Source of the DNA: Solirubrobacter sp963736505
GTDB taxonomy: Bacteria > Actinomycetota > Thermoleophilia > Solirubrobacterales > Solirubrobacteraceae
NCBI GenBank assembly: GCA_963736505.1
Contig: CAVTOZ010000008.1
Location: 186,001-250,000 of the forward strand
Direction of reading: 5' to 3'
Length of the DNA stretch: 64,000 nucleotides
Shown: in pieces, positions 57,144-64,000 of the stretch
How positions within the stretch are numbered: the first letter of the stretch is position 1
How the letters are laid out: every line of letters begins with the position of its first letter
The notes under the pieces: generated by a model
The model's database searches: none
Told to the model about the DNA's origin: nothing
What the model saw: only the letters and a program-made list of their open reading frames with translations
Position numbers and translations under genes: made by a program

Positions 57144-58766
57144 TTAGAGGTCGAGCAGGTCGCGCTTGATCACTTTGCCCGTCGAGGTGCGCGGGAGCTC
57201 GTCGATGAAGATGACGTCCCGCGGGGCCTTGTACCCGGCGAGGTTGGCCTTCACGTAGTCCTTGACGTCCTTCTCGCTCAGCGACGCGCCGCCGCGCTTG
57301 ACGACCACCGCCTTCAGGCGCTGGCCGAACTTGTCGTCGTCGACGCCGAGCACCGCCGCCTCGGCGACGGCCTCGTGGTCGTGCAGCAGGTCCTCGATCT
57401 CGGCCGGGAACACGTTCTCCCCGCCCGAGACGATCATGTCGTCGTCGCGGCCGTCGATGAACAGCCGGCCGGCGTCGTCGAAGTGGCCGACGTCGCCCGA
57501 GGACATCAGCCCGTCGATCTCGTCCTTGTTGCCGCCGCCCGTGTAGCCCTCGAACTGGACCGCGTTGCCGACGAAGATGCGCCCCGTCTCGCCGGACATC
57601 AGGCGCCGGCCGTCGTCGTCGTAGATCCGCACGACGCTCCCGCGCGGCGGGCGGCCGGCGGTGCCGGGCGCGGCGCGCAGGTCGGCCGGGGTGGCGATCG
57701 TCGCCCACGCGACCTCGGTCGAGCCGTAGAGGTTGTAGAGGTTGTCGCCGAAGTGGTCCATCCAGCGGTCGGACATCGAGCCCGGCAGCGCGGAGCCGGA
57801 GACGGGCACGACGCGGACCTTCGACAGGTCGTAGCGGTCGAGCACCTCGTCGTCGAGCTCGAGGATGCGCTGGATCATCACCGGCACGACGACGAGCGCC
57901 GAGCACTCGTGCTGCGCGGTCAGCGACAGCGTCGCCTCCTCGTCGAACCTGCGCTTGAGCACGATCGTGCTCGAGAGGCTGATGCCGAGCGCCCACTGGG
58001 CGAAGCCCCAGGCGTGGAACAGCGGCGCGGCGATCATCGTCTTCTCGCGCGAGTGCAGCGGGATCACCGACAGCAGCGCGGCGATCGGGTCGATCGACTT
58101 CGGCATCGAGCGGTTGGCGCCCTTCGGCGCGCCCGTCGTCCCCGACGTGAGGATGATCGCGCGGCCCTGCTCGTCCGGCGGGTTGAGGTCGGCCGTGTCG
58201 CCGCGCGCGATCGCGTCCTCCAGGCTCGGGTCGCGCGTCGCGCCCTCGTCCGGCTCGTGCCAGGCGACGTAGCGCTTGCGGCGCTTGCCCGCCTCCTTGA
58301 GCACCTCGGCGAACTCGAAGTCGTAGACGATCGCCTTCGGCTTCTCGCGCTTGGCGACGTCGGCCAGCTGCGGGCCGGAGAACGCCGTGTTGAGGAACAG
58401 CGCGTTGGCGCCGAGCTTCGAGCACGCGACGGTCGCGTCGACCCAGCCGCGGTGGTTGCGGCACATGATCGCGATGTTGTCGCCGGCCTCGATCCCGTCG
58501 GCCTTCAGCGTGTGCGCGAGCGCGTTGGAGCGCTCATGCACCTCGCGGAAGCTGAGCGTGCCGAGCTCGTCGATCACGGCCGGCGCGTCGGGGTGGTTGC
58601 GCGCGTTGGCGCTGTACCCGGCGGCCGGCGTGGTGCCGTAGCGCAGCAGCGCGCGCACGGTGTTGAACAGATGGTCGGGGCGCTCGGGGTGGACGATCCC
58701 GGCACGCGTCAGCGTGACAAGCGTCTCGACCTTGGTGAACAGCTCGTTTGGACCCGGGAGCTTCAT
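57144..58766 (-). CDS. Acyl-CoA synthetase / AMP-dependent ligase
   Basis: A 540-residue adenylate-forming enzyme. Core motifs are A3 IILTSGTTGAPKGA, A5 YNLYGSTE, A7 GRLFIDGRDDDMI and A10 PRTSTGKVIKRDLL with the catalytic Lys. It activates a carboxylic acid as acyl-AMP then acyl-CoA. The N-terminal 60 residues (PGPNELFTKVETLVTLTRAGIV) resemble long-chain acyl-CoA synthetases of actinobacteria. It overlaps the upstream winged-helix gene by 4 bp (ATGA) and may be expressed together with yceD. Confidence 0.92.
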   Translation of the reverse strand: MKLPGPNELFTKVETLVTLTRAGIVHPERPDHLFNTVRALLRYGTTPAAGYSANARNHPDAPAVIDELGTLSFREVHERSNALAHTLKADGIEAGDNIAIMCRNHRGWVDATVACSKLGANALFLNTAFSGPQLADVAKREKPKAIVYDFEFAEVLKEAGKRRKRYVAWHEPDEGATRDPSLEDAIARGDTADLNPPDEQGRAIILTSGTTGAPKGANRSMPKSIDPIAALLSVIPLHSREKTMIAAPLFHAWGFAQWALGISLSSTIVLKRRFDEEATLSLTAQHECSALVVVPVMIQRILELDDEVLDRYDLSKVRVVPVSGSALPGSMSDRWMDHFGDNLYNLYGSTEVAWATIATPADLRAAPGTAGRPPRGSVVRIYDDDGRRLMSGETGRIFVGNAVQFEGYTGGGNKDEIDGLMSSGDVGHFDDAGRLFIDGRDDDMIVSGGENVFPAEIEDLLHDHEAVAEAAVLGVDDDKFGQRLKAVVVKRGGASLSEKDVKDYVKANLAGYKAPRDVIFIDELPRTSTGKVIKRDLLDL

Positions 58767-59701
58767 CGTGTGGGCAGCTTCATACCCGAAGGAGCCTCGC
58801 CGCTGTCGATCATCCGCCGGATCTCCGCCGCGCGGCGCGAATTGAGGTAGACGTGGCGCTGGCCGACGGACGGTTTCTCCGACAGCAGGCCCGCGGCCAG
58901 CAGCGCCTCCCCCACCTCCTGGGCGAGCGCGCGGTCGTTGCCGGCGAAGCCGCGCGCGAGGTGCGCGAACTCGGTGTGGTAGCCGCCCCACTTGCCCATC
59001 CCGTCGAGCCGTTGGAGGATCCGGCGGGCGACGCGGCGGCCGGGATCCGGGTCCTCGTGCGGGCGCGTGGCCTGGTCGTCGCGGCCGATCAGCGCGAAGA
59101 CCGCCTCCTCGTGCGCCTCGACCTCCTTCGGGTCCGCCGGGTGGCCGTTCAGCCGCGCGACGGCCTCCGCCACGCGCAGCGGGTGGCCGGCACCGATCGG
59201 CTCGCGCAGCTCGACGTCCTCGATCGCGCCGGGCGGGAGCGCGAGCGCCTGCGCGCGCAGGCGGTCGAGCGTGCCGGCGTGCTCGTCGAAGGCGAGCTGG
59301 ACGAGCTCGGGATCGAGCCCGTCGGCCGGGTAGCCGAGCACGAGGAAGCCGCCGGGCAGCTCGCCCGCCCGCACGTGCAGGTCGGCGGGGCCGTGCGGAG
59401 TCGTGGCGCCGGCGAGCTCGACCAGCGCACCGACGGTGGCGGCGACGAGAAGCCACTCGCGCCCGGTCGCGACCTGCGGGTCGACGCGCAGCGCGGCGTC
59501 GGCCGGCGTGGCGGCGAGCAGCATGCCGCCGTGCGCCGCGATCCCGATCTCGACCGGCTCGGAGTAGCCCGAGCGCGGCTTGGCGAGCTCCTCGCGACCG
59601 TGCTTCAGGGCGCCGGCGAGGACCTGGCGCAGGCGAGCGGTCGCGGTAGCCGGCGCGTCAGCGCCACCACAGGCATCGAGCTCACCCTCCAGGACGGTCA
59701 T
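58763..59701 (-). CDS. Hypothetical protein with C-terminal winged-helix-like region
   Basis: A 312-residue protein of unknown family. The N-terminal two thirds look like an alpha/beta domain with few charged motifs. The C-terminal part (GMGKWGGYHTEFAHLARGFAG, then KPSVGQRHVYLNSRRAAEIRRMIDSGE) looks like a winged-helix with a basic recognition region, so a regulatory role is possible. It is coupled (ATGA) to the acyl-CoA ligase. TAACGT with a 6-nt spacer before its ATG forms a divergent leaderless promoter with acylphosphatase. Confidence 0.6.
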   Translation of the reverse strand: MTVLEGELDACGGADAPATATARLRQVLAGALKHGREELAKPRSGYSEPVEIGIAAHGGMLLAATPADAALRVDPQVATGREWLLVAATVGALVELAGATTPHGPADLHVRAGELPGGFLVLGYPADGLDPELVQLAFDEHAGTLDRLRAQALALPPGAIEDVELREPIGAGHPLRVAEAVARLNGHPADPKEVEAHEEAVFALIGRDDQATRPHEDPDPGRRVARRILQRLDGMGKWGGYHTEFAHLARGFAGNDRALAQEVGEALLAAGLLSEKPSVGQRHVYLNSRRAAEIRRMIDSGEAPSGMKLPTR

Positions 59702-59706
59702 GGGTC

Positions 59707-59713
59707 TACGTTA
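59707..59713. promoter_or_regulatory. Overlapping divergent -10 elements
   Basis: TACGTT (plus, 59707-59712) lies 6 nt before GTG 59719, and TAACGT (minus, 59708-59713) lies 6 nt before ATG 59701. Both directions have leaderless spacing and share the same few bases, so the two promoters cannot be occupied at once. Confidence 0.5.
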
Positions 59714-59718
59714 CCCGG

Positions 59719-59991
59719 GTGTCACCGGCGCGCCGCAGAGTGATCGCACATGGCCGCGTGCAGGGCGTCTTCTTCCGCGACGCAACGCGCCGGGAAGCGG
59801 AGCGCCGGGGCGTGTCGGGGTGGGCGCGCAACACGCCGGACGGGACCGTCGAGGTGGTGCTGGAGGGCGCCGACGACGCCGTCGAGGGCATGGTCGCGTT
59901 CCTGCGCGACGGGCCGGGGCATGCATCGGTGGCCCGCGTGGAGGTGGTTTCCGAGCCGCCCCAGGGTCTGCAGGGCTTCTCCGTCCGCTGA
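59719..59991 (+). CDS. acyP: Acylphosphatase
   Basis: AcyP hydrolyses acyl-phosphates (for example carbamoyl- or 1,3-bisphosphoglycerate-type bonds). The 90-residue protein has the phosphate-binding motif GRVQGVFFRD and the catalytic Asn in GWARNTPDG. GTG start with a leaderless promoter. It is divergent from the acyl-CoA ligase operon. Confidence 0.94.
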   Translation: MSPARRRVIAHGRVQGVFFRDATRREAERRGVSGWARNTPDGTVEVVLEGADDAVEGMVAFLRDGPGHASVARVEVVSEPPQGLQGFSVR

Positions 59992-60015
59992 CGCACGTAC
60001 CGTGGCGTGTCCGGG

Positions 60016-61302
60016 ATGGAAGCCGCGACGCCACTACGCCAGCAGCGGGTCCACGTCCTCATGGGGCGCGTGCTCGTGGAGAACCTCGTCGTCGACGACC
60101 CGGCGGCGGCGGCGTACGTGCGCGCCCGCATCGAAGCGGGCGACGACGCGGCGAGCGTCGTCAACGACGCGATCGAGATCGGCGCCCGCGTCCTGGAGCG
60201 CGAGCAGGCGGGGATCGACGCCGAGTTCGTGCGCAACGAGTTCGAGAAGGTCTCGCGCGAGGTGGAGACGGCGTTCACCGACAAGGCGCGCGTCGTGGCG
60301 GAGTTCTTCGGGGCCAAGGTCGACGAGGTCTTCGGGGCCGAGAACGGGCACATGGCGAAGGAGCTGCAGCGGCTGTTCGGCGACGAGTCGACGGCGGCGG
60401 TCCAGCACCAGCTGCGCCAGGTCATGACCGAGCAGTCGGCGCGCATGCGCGAGGACCTGCTGCGCCAGTTCTCCTCTGCCGACGGGTCGAACCCGCTGGC
60501 CGACTTCAAGGCCGCCCACCTGCGCGCGGCGCGCGACGCGGCGGGCCGCCAGGAGCAACAGCTGGAGGCGATGCGCCAGCAGATGATCGCGCTCGGGCTG
60601 GAGCTGCAGAAGCTGCAGGCCGAGAAGGACAAGGCGCTCGGCGTCGCCGCCGAGCTGGACCGCTCGACCGCCAAGGGCCGCCCGTACGAGGAGGCGGTGT
60701 CCGACGCCGTCGACGCGATCGCGCGCGGCCAGGGCGACGACTGCGACGCGGTCGGCGACCTGCGCGGGCTCGGCGGGCGCAAGGGCGACGTGGTGGTCGA
60801 CATCGACGGCTGCTCGGGCTCCCCGCGCGGCCGGATCGTCTTCGAGGCCAAGAACTCGCGCAAGTCGCGCAAGGAGGCGCTGGCCGAGCTCGAGGAGGCG
60901 ATGGCGACGCGGTCGGCCGACTACGGCGTCTGGGTCGTGCCGTCCGAGGACAAGCTGCCGGCGCGGGCTCCCGCGCTGCGCGAGGTCGGCGGGGACAAGC
61001 TGTTCGTCGTGTATGAGCCTTCCGAGGGCCGGCTTGCCCTGGAGGTCGCGTACTCGCTGGCCCGGGCGCGGGTGCTGATGGCGCGCGGCGACGCCTCGGG
61101 GCTCGACGCGCTGGCGCTGCGCGGCGAGGTCGAGCGCGCGGTCGGCGCGATGGAGGACGTGCGGCGGATCAAGGTCCAGCTCACGAACGCCGCTGGCGGG
61201 ATCGAAGAGGCGCGGCGGGTGCTGGACGGGATGGCCGAGCGGGTTCGCGGGCACCTGAGCGCGATCGACGCGCTCGTGGCGGCTGCCGACGTCACCGAGT
61301 AG
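60016..61302 (+). CDS. Coiled-coil protein with PD-(D/E)XK nuclease-like domain
   Basis: A 428-residue protein. Residues about 30-220 are mostly helical, with a coiled coil (KAAHLRAARDAAGRQEQQL and on to LELQKLQAEKDKAL). Then comes a nuclease-like core: Glu in YEEAVSDAV, Asp258 in RKGDVVVDIDG and Glu277-Ala-Lys279 in VFEAKNSRKS, followed by YGVWVVPSEDKLPA. That E/D/E-x-K order is the PD-(D/E)XK fold. I cannot name the family. ATG 60016 is chosen because TACCGT lies 12 nt before it; GTG 60007 is an alternative. A repeat-rich gap follows. Confidence 0.7.
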   Translation: MEAATPLRQQRVHVLMGRVLVENLVVDDPAAAAYVRARIEAGDDAASVVNDAIEIGARVLEREQAGIDAEFVRNEFEKVSREVETAFTDKARVVAEFFGAKVDEVFGAENGHMAKELQRLFGDESTAAVQHQLRQVMTEQSARMREDLLRQFSSADGSNPLADFKAAHLRAARDAAGRQEQQLEAMRQQMIALGLELQKLQAEKDKALGVAAELDRSTAKGRPYEEAVSDAVDAIARGQGDDCDAVGDLRGLGGRKGDVVVDIDGCSGSPRGRIVFEAKNSRKSRKEALAELEEAMATRSADYGVWVVPSEDKLPARAPALREVGGDKLFVVYEPSEGRLALEVAYSLARARVLMARGDASGLDALALRGEVERAVGAMEDVRRIKVQLTNAAGGIEEARRVLDGMAERVRGHLSAIDALVAAADVTE

Positions 61303-61334
61303 CGCCGCCGGCGAACGTCGCCGCCGGCGAACGT
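61303..61334. repeat. Two tandem copies of a 16-bp unit
   Basis: CGCCGCCGGCGAACGT occurs twice back to back (61303-61318, 61319-61334), immediately after the stop of the PD-(D/E)XK-like gene and partly inside the 61328-61452 inverted repeat. Confidence 0.8.
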
Positions 61335-61452
61335 CAACTGCGCTGGTAAGGGGTGCGCGGAGCGAGCCGCCTCGGTCGCGCCCCCGTCGGCGCGAGTTTG
61401 TTCCCTGTGCGGGAACAACTCGGCGCGGGTCGAGTTCGGGGGTTGACGTTCG
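61328..61452. repeat. Palindromic intergenic element with 11-bp inverted ends
   Basis: CGAACGTCAAC (61328-61338) and GTTGACGTTCG (61442-61452) are perfect inverted repeats. Inside lie the 16-bp core AACTGCGCTGGTAAGG (61336-61351), shared with the 9.9-kb element, and a perfect TTGTTCCC/GGGAACAA stem with a 5-nt spacer (61398-61418). Confidence 0.6.
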
Positions 61453-61490
61453 TCGTGCACCTTGACAAACTTTCTTGTCAATGCACGACG
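61451..61490. promoter_or_regulatory. Probable ArsR-family operator
   Basis: CGTCGTGCA (61451-61459) and TTGACAA (61462-61468) mirror TTGTCAA (61475-61481) and TGCACGACG (61482-61490). The palindrome spans the start codon of the ArsR-like gene, a position expected for autorepression. Confidence 0.75.
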
Positions 61491-62017
61491 TCGAGGTCAT
61501 CGAGGCGCCCGCGGCCGCCATCACCGCGCTCGACCCGATCCGCGCGCGCCTGCTCAAGGAGCTCGCCACGCCGCAGTCCGCCGCGATGCTGGCCGCGCGC
61601 CTCGACATCCCGCGCCAGAAGCTCAACTACCACCTGCGCCAGCTCGAGGCCCATGGCCTCGTGGCGCTCCACGAGACCCGCGCCCATGGCGGCCTGACCG
61701 AGCGTGTGCTCCAGGCCACGGCGCGCAGCTACGTGCTCGACCCGCGCGCCGAGGCGCCCCAGGGCGACCGCCTTTCCGCCCGCTACCTGATCGCCGTCGC
61801 CGCGCGGCTGATCCGCGAGGTCGGGCGCAACCGCTCCGGCGCGACGCTGACGATCGACACCGTGATCGGGTTCGCGACGCCGCAGGAGCGCGCCGCGTTC
61901 GCGGACGAGCTCACGGCCGCGATCACGACCCTGGCCGCCAAGTACCACCACGACGGCGGCCGGCCGCACCGGCTCGTCGCCGCCGCCCACCCACTCCCCG
62001 ACGAGGAGGACGCATGA
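61481..62017 (+). CDS. ArsR-like winged-helix regulator
   Basis: A 178-residue protein. The winged helix is DPIRARLLKELATPQSAAMLAARLDIPRQKLNYHLRQLEAHGLVAL with its wing following (ETRAHGGLTERVLQA). No metal-binding Cys motif is visible, so metal sensing is unlikely. It is coupled by ATGA to an SRPBCC protein gene, a common ArsR/SRPBCC arrangement in which the second protein may bind a hydrophobic ligand. The start ATG lies in a large palindrome, the likely autoregulatory operator. Confidence 0.88.
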   Translation: MHDVEVIEAPAAAITALDPIRARLLKELATPQSAAMLAARLDIPRQKLNYHLRQLEAHGLVALHETRAHGGLTERVLQATARSYVLDPRAEAPQGDRLSARYLIAVAARLIREVGRNRSGATLTIDTVIGFATPQERAAFADELTAAITTLAAKYHHDGGRPHRLVAAAHPLPDEEDA

Positions 62018-62772
62018 CACGCGAGATCAGCTTCGAGGTCGAGGTCCCCGGCACGCCCGAGGAGGTGTGGGAGGCGATCGGCACCGCGCGCGGGATCAGC
62101 GGCTGGTTCGTGAGCGCCGAGATCGCCGGCGGCGAGATGATCCAGCACCACGGCAACGGCTACGACCTGACGTCGGAGATCGTCGCGTCCGAGCCGCCGC
62201 GGCGGTTCGCCTACGCGGAGGACTTCCAGCCGGCCGAGGACGCGCCGTCGAGCCGCGTCGCGACCGAGTTCCTCGTCGAGGCGCGCTCCGGCGGCACGTG
62301 CGTCGTGCGCGTCGTGCAGAGCGGCTTCGGCACCGGCGACGCGTGGGAGCGCGCGATCGAGAGCTTCACGTCCGGCTGGCCCGCCGCGCTGGACGACCTG
62401 CGCCTCTACCTGACCCACTTCGCCGGCGAGCCCGTGGCCGGCTTCGCGACCGGGCGCCCGCTCGACGGCACGTGGGCGTCGGTGCGCCCGGCGCTCGGCG
62501 TGCCCGACGACGCGGCCGTCGGCGACCGCGTCGTCGCGCCGCACTTCGCGGGCACCATCGCGCGCGCCGGCGACGGCCACGTCTCGCTCCTGCTCGACGC
62601 GCCCGGCCGCGGGATCGGCTACCTCGGCGCCGGCGGGCCGGGCGATCAGACGTTCCTGTTCGTCCGCGCGCGCCTGTTCGGCGACGACGCGCCCGAGCTC
62701 GCCGAGCGCACCGAGCGCGCGTGGGACGAGTGGCTCAGCTCCGCGCCAGCCGGAGCGCTTCGCGGAGCTTGA
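62014..62772 (+). CDS. SRPBCC (AHSA1-like) ligand-binding protein
   Basis: A 252-residue START/SRPBCC-fold protein opening with REISFEVEVPGTPEEVWEAIGTARGISGWFVSAEI, the classic AHSA1-like N-terminus, and a long helix (WERAIESFTSGWPAALDDLRLYL). The last 80 residues form an extra region (GDRVVAPHFAGTIARAGDGH to WDEWLSS). Such proteins bind hydrophobic ligands or act with ArsR regulators. It is coupled to the ArsR-like gene. The 3' end overlaps the convergent ABC permease by 38 bp. Confidence 0.88.
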   Translation: MTREISFEVEVPGTPEEVWEAIGTARGISGWFVSAEIAGGEMIQHHGNGYDLTSEIVASEPPRRFAYAEDFQPAEDAPSSRVATEFLVEARSGGTCVVRVVQSGFGTGDAWERAIESFTSGWPAALDDLRLYLTHFAGEPVAGFATGRPLDGTWASVRPALGVPDDAAVGDRVVAPHFAGTIARAGDGHVSLLLDAPGRGIGYLGAGGPGDQTFLFVRARLFGDDAPELAERTERAWDEWLSSAPAGALRGA

Positions 62773-63814
62773 CCGCGGACCCGGTCCGCAGCACGGTGGC
62801 GGAGTAGATCCGCCCCGCCAGCGGGATCAGCGCGAGCGTCGCGCCGACCGTCACGACGATCGACGCGACGACCTCCCACGCCGGGGCGGCGCCGAGGATG
62901 ATCCGCGAGGGCATCGTGATCGGCGCCGTCATCGGGATGAACGCCGTGACGTGCGCGAGCGTCCCGCTCGGGTCGTCGTTGACCGCGAACGCGACCAGCA
63001 GCGAGATCACGATCGTCAGCGTCAGCGGCGTCGTGGTCGTCTGCAGCTCCTCCAGCCGCGGCACGAGCGCGCCCGCGACGGCGAACGCCGACGCGTAGAA
63101 GGCATACCCGAGCACGAACCAGACGAGCGACAGCGCCACCGCGCCGACCACATCGCCGGAGACGTCGATCACGCCCGTGACCTTCGCGGCGAGCAGCCCG
63201 AACGCGGCCACCGCCAGCAGCTGCGCGAGCCCCAGCAGCCCGAGGCCGAGCACCTTGCCGGCCAGCAGCGCCCGCGGGCGGATCGCCGCCAGCAGCACCT
63301 CGATCACGCGCGAGGACTTCTCCTCCACGACGCCCGACGCGACCCAGAAGCCGTACGTCAGCAGCTGACCATAGAGGATGAAGATCGTGATGAACGCGAG
63401 CCCCGCCTTGCGGTCGCGCTCGGGATCGACGGGCTTGACGGTCTGCAACCGCAACGGCGGCCGGACGCTCGCGTCAAGCTGCTGGTTGGCGACCTGAAGC
63501 AGGTTCAGCAGCTTCTCGGCCGGCTCCTCCTTGGCCCGGATCACGCCGCCGCGCAGCGTGATGCCGGCCGAAGGCGCCACGGTCAGCGCGACGTCGAAGG
63601 AGTCGTCGAGCCGCTCCGCGACCCGCAGCACCGCGCGCGACTGCGCGTCCCCCGCCGCGACGGTGAACTTCGACGGCCCGCCCACGCCCAGCGCCGCCGG
63701 CAGGATCACGGCCAGCGCCACGATCACGAGCGTGATGCCCGTGGAGAACAGGAACGAGCGCTCGCGCACGCGCTCCGTCAGCTCCCGCCGGGCCACGAGC
63801 CGCACCACGCTCAT
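62735..63814 (-). CDS. ABC-2 family permease (NatB-like)
   Basis: A 359-residue permease. A single N-terminal helix (about 23-43) is followed by a large extracytoplasmic domain of about 120 residues, then five or six membrane helices with the sequence GVVEEKSSRVIEVLLAAIRPRALLAGKVLG, which is diagnostic for the NatB/YhaP sodium- or drug-export family. It overlaps the partial ATPase gene by ATGA. The exported substrate is unknown. Confidence 0.9.
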   Translation of the reverse strand: MSVVRLVARRELTERVRERSFLFSTGITLVIVALAVILPAALGVGGPSKFTVAAGDAQSRAVLRVAERLDDSFDVALTVAPSAGITLRGGVIRAKEEPAEKLLNLLQVANQQLDASVRPPLRLQTVKPVDPERDRKAGLAFITIFILYGQLLTYGFWVASGVVEEKSSRVIEVLLAAIRPRALLAGKVLGLGLLGLAQLLAVAAFGLLAAKVTGVIDVSGDVVGAVALSLVWFVLGYAFYASAFAVAGALVPRLEELQTTTTPLTLTIVISLLVAFAVNDDPSGTLAHVTAFIPMTAPITMPSRIILGAAPAWEVVASIVVTVGATLALIPLAGRIYSATVLRTGSAVKLREALRLARS

Positions 63815-64000
63815 GCCACGGCCTCGCGGAACAGCTGCGTCAGCGTCGGCCGCTCGACGGCGAAGTACGACACCGAGCCCTCGGCGCGGGCCGCGTCCAG
63901 CACGGCGCCCGGATCGACGCCTTCGAACACGCGCTCGCGCCCGTCGACGACGACGCGGATCACGGCCGGGCGCGCGCCGCGCAGCTCCGACACCAGCCCC
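63811..64000 (-). CDS. ABC transporter ATP-binding protein, C-terminal fragment (partial)
   Basis: The window contains only the last 62 residues (GLVSELRGARPAVIRVVVDG to VERPTLTQLFREAV) of an ATPase that would pair with the NatB-like permease; Walker motifs lie outside the window. A C-terminal domain ending in a segment of the type PTLTQLFREAV is normal for NatA/YhaQ-like ATPases. It is truncated by the window end, not by a stop codon. Confidence 0.75.
   Translation of the reverse strand, partial: GLVSELRGARPAVIRVVVDGRERVFEGVDPGAVLDAARAEGSVSYFAVERPTLTQLFREAVA

Noticed and set aside
55252..58464. Apparent fusion of GGDEF-EAL with a 600-codon upstream region
   Set aside because: The upstream region is a shadow of the yceD and acyl-CoA ligase genes; GTG 56568 precedes the conserved YLAYHDALTGLANR start of the GGDEF domain.
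1..64000. CRISPR array, tRNA/rRNA genes, insertion sequence or prophage
   Set aside because: No regularly spaced repeats, no cloverleaf-like sequence with CCA context in any gap and no transposase, integrase of phage type or phage structural protein; the single tyrosine recombinase is a housekeeping Xer.

Overview
The window is a piece of a very GC-rich actinobacterial chromosome. The translation-associated clusters (rpsP-khpA-rimM-trmD-rplS-lepB-rnhB, ffh, ftsY, smc-rnc-acpP-plsX-rpmF-yceD), the WhiG/FliA-type sigma factor, the perfect CGAAC-N4-GTTCG SOS box and the general protein flavour fit a deep-branching actinobacterium. Thermoleophilia/Solirubrobacterales (Conexibacter or Solirubrobacter relatives) is my best guess, made from recalled protein flavour and not from a search. 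Gene density is high: no stretch over 300 bases lacks a gene, and the longest gaps (about 226, 270, 196 and 178 bp) are described as features. I saw no rRNA, tRNA, CRISPR array, transposase or prophage.

Layout. 1-10 kb: accessory and metabolic genes, comprising a three-gene ABC-2 export operon facing an epoxide hydrolase across one shared operator, greA behind a small gene with a perfect LexA box, and small enzymes and regulators (flavin enzyme, FAD oxidoreductase, GNAT, WYL regulator, YccF). 10-18 kb: a signalling block, with a NarL-type histidine kinase, a PAS/GAF diguanylate cyclase and a CHASE3 hybrid kinase in one operon, divergent from a REC-GGDEF-REC response regulator. 18-26 kb: RNase HI, two small unknown proteins, an EF-G-like GTPase, a WhiG/FliA sigma factor and a Xer recombinase in line, then a MarR/MFS efflux pair and an L,D-transpeptidase. 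26-34 kb: a coupled epimerase / acyltransferase / HAD operon, an alpha/beta hydrolase, and a thiD to ilvD operon. 34-38 kb: an AbiEi/DUF559-type protein beside the DNA-uptake cluster dprA-comM-yraN. 39-48 kb: ribosome maturation and protein targeting (RNase HII, signal peptidase, L19, TrmD, RimM, KhpA, S16, Ffh, FtsY), interrupted by a soluble transhydrogenase and an NfeD/SPFH pair. 48-59 kb: smc-rnc-acpP-plsX-rpmF, a GGDEF-EAL protein and yceD, with a Gly-triplet/Cys-repeat protein tightly behind smc; then an acyl-CoA ligase pair. 59-64 kb: acylphosphatase, a coiled-coil PD-(D/E)XK-like protein, an ArsR/SRPBCC pair and an ABC-2 exporter running off the end.

Three signals cut across the window. 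First, many genes have a TANNNT hexamer ending exactly 6-7 nt before the start codon, which implies widespread leaderless transcription. Second, several intergenic regions (4.4, 9.9 and 61.3 kb) are highly palindromic, and two of them share an identical 16-bp core. Third, a few essential genes (sigma factor, rnc, plsX) keep conserved coding sequence upstream of any ATG/GTG/TTG, which suggests CTG or other non-standard initiation. The most distinctive protein is the 104-residue triplet-repeat, cysteine-array protein behind smc.
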